Made by a program: the position numbers and the translations under genes
In this document: in pieces, positions 11,745-21,219 of the stretch
Position numbering within the stretch: position 1 is the first letter of the stretch
Layout of the letters: each line of letters opens with the position of its first letter
NCBI GenBank assembly: GCA_000697335.1
Contig: JNEM01013894.1
Coordinates: 1-46,209, forward strand
Direction of reading: 5' to 3'
Length of the DNA: 46,209 bases
From: Conidiobolus incongruus B7586
Taxonomy: Eukaryota; Entomophthoromycota; Entomophthoromycetes; Entomophthorales; Conidiobolaceae
The notes under the pieces: generated by a model
What the model saw: only the letters and a program-made list of their open reading frames with translations
Told to the model about the DNA's origin: nothing
Databases searched by the model: none

Positions 11745-12845
11745 CTCGAATCACATTCCCAAATTGCTCTCTTGATACAAAACTCATAATGAGGATTGCG
11801 AAAGTTTTCATTTGTTTGAATTGAATAATTTGATAATGTTTAAATTTTAAGTGTAATTTCTATAATAATAATAAGCCAATAATTACTGATTATTTCAATC
11901 TTATAGGATTAAAAAATATTAATAAAAATTTAGAAAAATTAATTTAAAATTACGATATATCATGTGATAACTCTTATTTAACTAAACATAAATTATTTAT
12001 TCCAGTTTTTGTATTTATTTTATATTAATATATAATTACCTTTTATATCAATTATATTTAAATAATTATTGAAAAGATATAAAAATTATCCAATTTTGAA
12101 AATTATTATATATTATTGTATGTTAAAGATTTTAACTTTTTAAATCAGGTCATAATATATGTAACAATTGTTGCAACAATTTTTTAACATTTGTTATTAA
12201 TATAATTATTGTGAGATATTAAACAAATTAATATTTTTACCAATCATCGTGGGATAATCATATAACATTAATTAAACCAAAAATATTCACTTCATTAATA
12301 ACATAATAAATTAATTAATTATTGTTATTTCAAAAGAGTTATAATGAAAATATAAATATAATAAATGATGGCTTTAAAGTTGATTTTATTTATAGATATA
12401 TTAAAAACTATTAACATATTTAATATTATTAATATCAAAATTTGTTTACCTGAAATAGAATATTCTTTTAAATTCCTATTTATTAACAGAGTTAATAATA
12501 ATCTAGATTCAGCAAAAAATTTTTGATCTTAATGGTTGTAGTTGAAGGTTTTTAAGGAATTATGATTTAAATTATAAGAAACAGTTTCTTCAATTGTTTC
12601 ATTTCTATTTTATAATATTATTAATATTTGCATCATTGTTTAGTGTAATATAATTATTGTCAATATATATTGAGCAGATATATCCAACTAATTTCTTTAA
12701 CGATTCAACAATCATCCCCAATATTGGACATCATTTGTTTTTTTCCAAATTTGACCATTTTCAAATGAGATACAATTTTTATATTTTAAAATTCAAAAAT
12801 TTTAAATATAATTTAAAAAATAATATACAATTTCATAATTAAAAG
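11745..12845. other. Intergenic spacer upstream of B1
   Basis: AT-rich DNA with no supported gene. It contains the imperfect palindrome TAACAATTGTTGCAACAATTTTTTA near 12160. Short open frames, such as one near 12657-12842, look like chance. Confidence 0.5.
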
Positions 12846-13282
12846 AAAATTAATAATAAAAAATAGAAATTATGCTAGCTCTTTTCTGAGATATATAGGT
12901 GATATTCAAAATATTTCATAAATTTATTTATATTGTTTTATTTAGTTATGAATTTAAGATAGCTTAAATAAGATAGGTCTTTTATATAAGATCTTCCAGC
13001 TTTTAGTTGATTAAACCAGTTTGTAATTCTATATTTTGAAACCCTTTTGCCGTCAGTTGCTACTTGTATATCTTTATGAATAATATAAAATGATTAATAT
13101 AATATGATATTTTGATAACTGTTCTTTGTTTAACTGATGTAAAATTTGAAATTCTGTGGTTTTCAGTTATTTTATTTTTGGTTGTGAATCTCTTATAAAG
13201 GTATATTATATATATAGTGAATATGATGAATTATTAGGTTACTTACTGTAATTCAAAATAATGCTAAAATTTAGATATTATA
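12846..13282 (+). repeat. Dispersed 436-bp repeat, copy 2
   Basis: Near-identical direct copy of 3106-3541, about 9.7 kb away. Similarity begins at the AAAATTAATA/ATTAAAAAATAG boundary and stops after TTTAGATATTATA. High identity in otherwise fast-decaying AT-rich DNA implies recent copying or selection. Confidence 0.8.
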
Positions 13283-14423
13283 AAATGATTTATTAAACAA
13301 TAATTGTTTAAATTATAGGAAATTACTATTTGAACCAGCTGATATTACAAGTTTATTAACAGTTTTCAAATTTCACCTATTAATAAAATATCTATATTTA
13401 AAAACTACTTTAGTTCTGTTAATTATAATATACTTTCATGGGTGAATATTAATTAATAATAAATAATATAGCTATTATCAAATTAATTAGATAATGTGAG
13501 ATAATGCCCCATTTTTTCAAAATTTAGAATATTATTTTGAAAAGTTGGATATTACAATTCGCTAATTCAAAGGTGAAAAATATTAACAGTTTTCAACCGC
13601 TATAAAAAATTCAATTTAATGTTATAAATTAATTATCTGATAATTAGTGATTAAAGTGTCTGAAATTACTAAAAAATTGTTTAGTTTCAATAATATTTAC
13701 AATGAAGTATTCAAATTTGAACTTGTTAATTATTTTTATATTGTTAATATATAGTAGTATTTCAAAGAGTTAAGATTTAACACCATTAAATATTTAACCT
13801 ATAAATGTTATTTTATAAATGGGATGGTTTGAATATTAGTAATTGTTAATGAAGCGTGTTTGATATTAACAAGATTGCTTAGGATTGAACTTGTTATAAC
13901 TTGTATACAACAGATATATATATATATTCTTTTGTCCGATAAAAAGAAAATATCTTTCAAAATGTTTCATATATTAAAAATATATTCTATACATTATTAA
14001 ATTTAAATTTATATGATGTTTTTGTATATGATTTAATCTTTAGCTATACATTGAATAATTATTAAAATTCCTTTTTTGTACAATTAAAAATATTAACAGA
14101 CTAAATTATGTACCGATTCTTATTGCAATGCTATTAGAACTATTTCACTTCAAAATCCTTAATAAAAAAGGTTTTCTAAATGCTGAATTCTACAATAATA
14201 TCATTATTTTTGATTTTTTTTTTCAATTTCCTCTCCCTCCCCCCTCTCATCTTGAAAATGCAAAATTTAATTTGAAATATGTTACAAAAAAATTCGAATT
14301 CAGATTTAAATTGATATTAATTAATGAGCATCAAAAAGTGTATGAACAAGATATAACTCCTCAGTATAATAAATCCATAATATAATATTTATACAATACG
14401 AACACATGTAATCATAGCGAATT
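13283..14423. other. AT-rich spacer with a C-rich polypyrimidine tract
   Basis: No supported gene. Positions 14227-14248 are 22 uninterrupted pyrimidines, strongly C-rich (including CCCTCCCCCC), preceded by a run of T. This stands out in a region that is otherwise nearly all A/T. An 85-codon open frame spanning it (14128-14385) has no recognisable similarity. Confidence 0.5.
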
Positions 14424-14686
14424 AATATTGTAGTTTCTCTATGGGTATTATGGATGTAGTAATGTGAGGTGCAATGGCTATTGCTGTTACCTAATAATGA
14501 CAAGTGTATTTGAGGGTTTATTGGCTAAAGCAGTGTTTGGAATAAGTCATTGGATTTAACCATTAAGGCTGATTGATATTACAACATATCGCAAGTAGTG
14601 GTCAATTAAGGTAAAGGCTCCTTATAGAATAGAAACTCGGGGCTAGAAATGGTGTCAAGGGTAGCACTTTGGGATCTCACAATATC
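14424..14686 (-). repeat. Dispersed ~265-bp element, second (inverted) copy
   Basis: Reverse complement of 9679-9943 with sharp edges (AATATTGTAGTTTCTC at the left, GGGATCTCACAATATC at the right). The two copies bracket about 4.5 kb containing the B1 gene and the second 436-bp repeat. It is a MITE or solo-LTR candidate with no coding potential. Confidence 0.75.
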
Positions 14687-15301
14687 AAAAGGTTATTGTG
14701 AAAGTTAGATTGAAATAATTTTTTATAATTAGAAATATTAAAATATTGAAATAGTATTTTGTTCTCTATTTGAATTGTTTAAATTGATTCATTTGAAAAT
14801 TAATAATAATAAAATACTAATATACTTATAATCTATATTATCTTGATAAATAGTATTTTGTATATTAAATAGGTTTGTACCTAATTTTTCTTGGTTAAAA
14901 TTTTGTATTTATTACTCAAAATTATCAATATATTGTGAAAAGATTAGTATTAATTTAAGTATAAATGTAATTATTAATTAAAAACTCACTTTTATACTAT
15001 TATATTGGATAAGTATATTTAAAAGTTTAAAATTTTTCATATATAATACTTATTTTAAAAAATAACAATTTATGAATAATTTAGAAATTTTAATTCAAAT
15101 TCTTAAACATCAAACTATAGAAAAATCTTAAGAAATAAAATATATTAATGAAAAAATGATTAGATATATGAAAAAAAGATAGAATATATAGTATAAATAA
15201 AAATCTACATCAATAATTAGCGATGTATTATATTTCAAGCCGAAAAAATATTTACAGGTGGATTATTATGAAAATAATATTGAAATTTATTTAATCAGCA
15301 A
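14687..15301. other. AT-rich spacer
   Basis: Nothing genic or repeated recognised. Confidence 0.45.
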
Positions 15302-15373
15302 CTTTTATTACCATTATGGTGAGTATACCCGCTTGCCATATTAGCGTCATGTGTTCAATTCCCAATTAGAGTT
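15302..15373 (+). pseudogene. Degenerate tRNA-Asp/Gly-like sequence
   Basis: The stretch GGTGAGTATACCCGC and the T-loop region TTCAATTCCCA match the intact tRNA-Asp at 23146-23217. However, the acceptor stem does not pair and the anticodon stem is broken (CCCGC against ATTAG). The would-be anticodon is GCC (Gly) rather than GTC. It is best read as a tRNA pseudogene or tRNA-derived remnant. Confidence 0.65.
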
Positions 15374-17112
15374 ATATTAAGGTAGTTTTGTTGAAAATTT
15401 AGTGATTTATTTTTTAATGGACTATCAGAGTATATATAATTCAATATACTATAAAGTATTATACTTTAACTTGCTGTATATATTATCTTTGATTGATAGC
15501 ACTCTAAATATATTTTTCAAGATTATTTAGCTACAATTTTAAAAGATTATAAAAATTGAAATGATTATTTATATTAAAGTGATTTATGGTGCTTTTATTA
15601 ATATATTTATCATACTATAGGAAATAAATATAACAACGATTGTCCAATTATGATTAGTATCATATTATCTATATAGAATATTTTATCAACTGATTAATCC
15701 ATATTGCAATGATTCTATTTTCTTGATTGATTATACACCTTATTTATTGATCTATCCTATATTTATATCTTAATCCTAAGTCTTTATTTTACAGCTACTA
15801 ATGATCTATTTCCAATAGTTAATCATATTAAACTATATATAATATAAACATATAGGTTTTATATTAGATTTAATACAAATTAATCAATATCATTTCATCA
15901 ATTTTATATTTAAATTTCTTAAAATTTTGATTTATTATTTTACAGAAATATATTAAAAAATATAGATATCTTTAATTATATATATATATATATATAGAAT
16001 ATCATACTTAACATAAATATTGATTGTCATATATTGAAATGAAAAAAATTTTATATATTAAAAATTGGTATTTGATTAATAAAATTTAATATATATCGGA
16101 TATAATTCAATAATGATCATACTATATACTATGAGAAATGATATTTTGAATAAGATACTTAATTCCTGATCGAAAATTGCAATTTATTCAATATAATTAA
16201 CATAAGAAAATGAAACAATAATTTTTCAAAATAATAGCTAATGACCATATATTTAAAATTCTTAAACATTTCGATTTTATTTTTTAACTCATCATCCCAT
16301 TAATTATACAGTTTTTAATATACCTTATGTTTTATACATTAATATTGATTGTATCATATTGTTAATTTTCAAAAGCATTATTATTATTATTATTGTACTC
16401 ACAAATGTTATAGAACTATATTAAATTGATCTATCATCAAATGAATATTCAGCTATTTCAATAATAGCATTCTAATTAATAATTGTTTGAAAATGATACA
16501 TTTAATTTTAGGAAGCAACTGTTTGAAATATATTATCAAATTCAAATTAATTCATAATGTTTTTTTACAATTTTTACTTATAACTAGGGTATGAAATTAA
16601 TATAAATTAAAAATAACTATTTTTATCAAATAACAAACGAATTAGTTAATACGAATTCAATTGTCAGATTTCAATCATCTAATTTTTTTGATACTACAAA
16701 AATATTCACGAATATCTTTATTTAGTTACTTAATTAGGAAAAGAAATTAAAGTATTACTGTATTAAATCTGTAATTATTAGATTAAACGTTATCTTTAGA
16801 AAATAATTGGATTTGTAAACTTCGAAAAATGTATTAATAAAAAGAACTTTAAAAAGTGAATTGATATATCCTTAAAATACACAAAAATGGCCTAATTGAA
16901 CTAATTTGTCAATTGAGTGACCATGTGACAGCTACTTGATGGTTTTCAGTCATCTGATGTATATTAGAGTTTATATTCTTTTTCAGTTGAGTTGTCAAAA
17001 TCAAAATAATATTTTTCTCTATGAAATAATTTCAAATAAATAAAAATATATATTTCATCTAATTTTGTAGATGAATATTAATTCTGAATCAAACTTATCA
17101 TTACTTTAAATC
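15374..17112. other. AT-rich spacer
   Basis: No open frame of note. Contains a (TA)n run near 15977-15995 and a short (TTA)n run near 16378-16395. No gene supported. Confidence 0.5.

Positions 17113-17182
<70 letters not shown>
17113..17182. repeat. (TTA)n microsatellite, about 23 units
   Basis: An uninterrupted trinucleotide tract of about 70 bp, the longest simple repeat in the window. It lies about 1 kb upstream of the A2 gene. A pure tract of this length is expected to vary in length between strains. Confidence 0.95.
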
Positions 17183-17183
<1 letters not shown>

Positions 17184-18019
17184 TATAAATACCATTTTAA
17201 AATTGGTAACTAAAGATATAGGGAATTAAAATTTACCAATTTGAATTAGAGATTATTAATATTTTTTGGTTTTATAAAATGTAATAATATTCATACCTAA
17301 ATAGAATACTAATTGATAAATATAGCGTAATAATAGAATAATATTAATAATATTATTAAAATAATAAATGAGCTATATGAGAATCTTTGATATATCAATG
17401 TATTCTACTTGTTGAATATGAGCAATGTATTACAAAATAATTCAAATTCAGAATTCGATAAAATTACTGGAAAAATTAGTGTATCATTTTTCAAAAATCT
17501 TTACTTAGTTAATGTAGTACAATTAACTAAGTATTAAAGATAGCGTGTTTGAAGGAAATTAATGCGCGAGATGCTTGGGACTCTCTTAATATTGGATCTC
17601 AATGACACCATTGTCACAAATACTTAGAAATATTCAATTAAAATAAGATAATCATTAGCGATGTGCATATTTTCATAATATTCTCATTGTGTACTATTAG
17701 ATTTATTAAAATGTGATTTTTTCTAAATGCTTGATTTGATTCAATTTCAATGAAAATTTATAGCAATATTGAAATAAAATGTCAAATAATAAAGTGTAGT
17801 GTGATAAAGGATAATATACTGGCTATATCATTAGTTTCTGGAGAATTCGTTTTATCATTGTAGTAATTCAATTGACAAATCAAGTAAAGAATATTATCCA
17901 ATTGTAGAATTAATTAAAATACAAGAAAAAAATACAAAACTGATAATTTGCAGTAAGTCACACATTTAATTGAGATTTTATAAGATTTGAAAGGATTTAA
18001 ACTTAGAAACACAAATTAA
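17183..18019. other. Upstream region of A2
   Basis: No supported gene. A short, less AT-rich patch lies at about 17545-17615. The segment leads into the A2 promoter. Confidence 0.45.
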
Positions 18020-18020
18020 G

Positions 18021-18030
18021 GTATAAATAG
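18021..18030 (+). promoter_or_regulatory. TATA box of the A2 gene
   Basis: GTATAAATAG, within GGTATAAATAGTTAA, lies about 140 bp upstream of the A2 start codon. The same string precedes A1 on the other strand. Confidence 0.6.
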
Positions 18031-18167
18031 TTAATTAGAACAAATTTGATTGGAGATTATTGCAACAAGTTGAATTGGTTGTGTTTCTAATTAATTTCCG
18101 TTACGAAATCCTAAAAACTAAGATTAGAACTTTATTAATTTTATAGCTTACTCATATTTGATTCATC

Positions 18168-19610
18168 ATGGTCAAGCTCTTTTGTTCTGTATTATCCTTG
18201 ATCGTTGGCTCGATCATTGCTCAAGATACTTCATATCCCACTCATGCATCGGATGTTGTCTCTGACTTCATCAACTATGTCAACTCTTCTCCCACAGTCT
18301 ATCACTCCGTCGCCAGCAGTAAAGGACGCTTGGAAAAGGCTGGTTACAAGAGATTGAGTGAAAAAGAAAATTGGAAGGATGTTTTGAGGCCTAATGGTAA
18401 ATACTATGTTATCCGTGGTAAATCAACCCTCGTCGCCTTCTCTGTTGGTGGTCAATATAAACCCGGTAATGGATTTAGTATCATTGCTTCACACGATGAC
18501 TCTCCTTCCCTTCGTCTTAAACCCAAATACAATAAGGGCAATAAGCAATACCTCCAGGCTGGCTTCGCTACTTACGGTGATGGTGCCTGGTACTCTTGGT
18601 TTGATCGTGATCTTGGTCTCGCTGGTAGATTGATCATTGAAGATAAGCCTGGTCACTTTGTTGATACACTCGTCAATATCAATAGACCCATTTTCCGTAT
18701 CCCCACTCTAGCCATTCATTTAGACCGTACCATTGATTCTGAAGGTTTCACCATTAACCCTGAAACTGAACTTGTCCCTATTGCTGGTACTTTGAATGCT
18801 CCCAATGCTATTAATAATACCCTCTTTGTTCATCATCTTCTCGCTGAAGAGCTCAAAATCAAGCCCCATCAAATTGCTGATCAGGATTTAGCTTTATACG
18901 ATTTGAATCCCACAACTGTTGGTCTCGTCACTGGTGATGTGATCACTGGGCACCGTCTTGATGCTCTTACCATGACCTATTCCGGTCTCAGAGCTTTGCT
19001 TGATAGCTCTAATGGTGAGAACTTGAGCAGAGATAGCCGCGTTCGTGTTTTTGTTCAATTCGATCACGAAAAGGTCGGAAGTTCTTCCTTCCAAGGTGCC
19101 AAATCCAGCTTCTTGCCCTCTATCCTCAAGCGCATCACATTCGCTTCTCCTTCAACTGATGAATCTATTCAAGAACAAGCTCTTGCTGATTCCCTCTTAG
19201 TCTCTACAGAACAAGGCCATGCCTACAATCCCTCCGGCGCCTCCCTCTACGAGAGTGAACACTTAGTTCACTTGAATTCTGGACCCTTCATCGCTTACAA
19301 CCACGGCACCAAATATGCTACCAATTCTGCTACTTCCTCTCACTTGACTGCTGTTGCTAAGGCTGCCAATGTCACTTTACAACGCAAGATTCACCGCAAC
19401 GACATCAGTGAACGCACCACATTTGGTGCTGCTCTTGCTTCTCTTCTTGGTGTCTCCACAGTCGATTTCGGTACTGGTCAACTCTCCAAGAATTCCATTC
19501 GTGAAGTTATCGGGGTCCACGACTTACAAGACAGTGTCAAAGTGCTTACCAAATTTTTGGAAGTTTCTCCCATCCAACTCCAAGACGAAGATGGCTTTGA
19601 TGAATTATAA
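18168..19610 (+). CDS. Secreted M18-family protein, A-type (A2), probable pseudoenzyme
   Basis: A 480-residue intronless paralogue of A1, mostly identical along its length. A signal peptide of about 18 residues (MVKLFCSVLSLIVGSIIA) precedes an M18 domain. It keeps His109 (SHDDSP), the Asp of RLDAL, the catalytic Glu of DHEK and the AIHL His. It carries the same three ligand replacements as A1: Lys302 for Glu, Glu348 for Asp, and Asn442 for His. It also ends in -GFDEL. Identical changes in two diverged copies indicate that the altered active site is conserved rather than fresh decay. The gene lies 1.6 kb upstream of B2 on the same strand. Likely role: secretory-pathway subunit, chaperone-like partner or binding protein. 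Reduced or altered metal-dependent activity cannot be excluded. Confidence 0.95.
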   Translation: MVKLFCSVLSLIVGSIIAQDTSYPTHASDVVSDFINYVNSSPTVYHSVASSKGRLEKAGYKRLSEKENWKDVLRPNGKYYVIRGKSTLVAFSVGGQYKPGNGFSIIASHDDSPSLRLKPKYNKGNKQYLQAGFATYGDGAWYSWFDRDLGLAGRLIIEDKPGHFVDTLVNINRPIFRIPTLAIHLDRTIDSEGFTINPETELVPIAGTLNAPNAINNTLFVHHLLAEELKIKPHQIADQDLALYDLNPTTVGLVTGDVITGHRLDALTMTYSGLRALLDSSNGENLSRDSRVRVFVQFDHEKVGSSSFQGAKSSFLPSILKRITFASPSTDESIQEQALADSLLVSTEQGHAYNPSGASLYESEHLVHLNSGPFIAYNHGTKYATNSATSSHLTAVAKAANVTLQRKIHRNDISERTTFGAALASLLGVSTVDFGTGQLSKNSIREVIGVHDLQDSVKVLTKFLEVSPIQLQDEDGFDEL

Positions 19611-21155
19611 TTCAATTCATCAAGTTTAACATACAAAAATATTTATTTTATTGTCACATTCATTAATAGTGAAGGACATATATTTTATTTATTTAAATCG
19701 TAATAATACCAATCATAGTCATAATATTAATAAAAAATATAAACACTTATATTATATAACAATGGTCTACTGATATATTTAAAACATTTATCTGATTTAT
19801 TAAATAAAACTAAGCCAAACTCAAGCGAAATTGAATAATAACAATATTTCAAACCGAAATTCAATGACAGGTCATTTATTGTTTAAATTTAGGTAATAAA
19901 TTTGAGTAAATTATGGTATAATGTTATTAAAAATTAAACCAAATCAGCCTATGATTAATTTTTTTTGTTTTCTAAGAAATATTGAAATAGTTTTTTATAC
20001 ATTATTATAAAATATTCCTAAATGCATTAATGGACTATTTTACATAATATGATAAAATTTTACTATGACTTTATTTTTAATTATTTTCAATATTAAAAAT
20101 TTAAGTAATGAGTAAAAGTAGATTTTGAAACAAAACGTGAAAAATTCTTTTTATAATTGATAAATAGTAAATTATAGTTCTAATTCTAAATTTTGAAAAG
20201 ATATTTAATTTTTCTCTCTCTCTAAATACTAGAATATATAATCGAGTTATATTATATCTATATATTTTAATTCTTAATTATTGATTCAACAAATTTGATG
20301 TCTAAATAAATAGCTGAAAAAGATCAGGAAAAAATAATTAAATAATACCAAAACAGATATTTTTCAGAAATTGATATAGTTTTAATCATTCGATATATTA
20401 CAATAATAGACTTTGCTATAGTATCAAGATGTTTAGTGCAATGCATAAAAATATCTTTATTTTGAAATTAGCAACTGAATAATAAACTTAATGAAAGCAT
20501 ATATGGTAGAATTTATGAATCTATAACCAAATTATTATTAATATAGCTAAATTTGGTCAATAAATATTAATATATTTTAACTTGCGTTTTGTTCTTTTTG
20601 CAATTTATCAATTTATATAATTGTAGATATATTTTGATCATAGAATAATAACTTGAAATTGATTAATGGTAAATTCGATCAATGATCATCTATCAACTCA
20701 ATTCAATTTTTTGATATTCAAAATTATTGCAAATATTATGAATACTATTACAAATATTCCTGAATGTTAAATGAAACTGGGTTTATGCCCAATTTTTGAA
20801 AATGAAAAATATATCATTTATATTAATTATTAGAATATATTAAATAAGGAAATATATAACTAATGATTAATATATGCACTATTAATATGGTCAAGGGTAC
20901 TTAAAAATATATTTTAAAAATTTTGTAAGAATTAGGTGATTCTTAAGAATTATTGCAAATTGAACTAAAACTGAAATAAAAATGTTAATCTTGCAAGATT
21001 GAGCTAGTTGGACTGGGATTTTAAGCTGAATAGTGGATTTGATTACAAGACAGTTTTCACATTCAGGTCGTTCGAAAGATTGCTAATGCCTGCAGAATTT
21101 TTCATTTTGAAATGATGCCATCTTATGGAATAATACCTATTGGGCAAACATTTGT
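19611..21155. other. Intergenic spacer between A2 and B2
   Basis: No supported gene or repeat family. A short CT run (TTTCTCTCTCTC) occurs near 20211-20223. The 3' end carries the B2 promoter region. Confidence 0.5.
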
Positions 21156-21163
21156 TATAAAAG
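21156..21163 (+). promoter_or_regulatory. TATA box of the B2 gene
   Basis: TATAAAAG, 57 bp upstream of the B2 start codon. Confidence 0.55.
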
Positions 21164-21219
21164 CTGTTGTATTTCCCAAACTAAGTTCATTAATTAATAG
21201 ATTCTTAGTATTTTGAATA

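Noticed and set aside
12657-12842. 61-codon frame left of the 436-bp repeat
   Set aside because: Starts and ends in unrelated AT-rich sequence, shows no family motif, and is absent beside the other repeat copy.
14128-14385. 85-codon open frame on the plus strand
   Set aside because: Spans a T-run and the polypyrimidine tract, has no recognisable family, and its composition follows the local base bias.
17113-17182. Possible CRISPR-like tandem array
   Set aside because: It is a pure trinucleotide microsatellite with no spacers, in a eukaryotic sequence.
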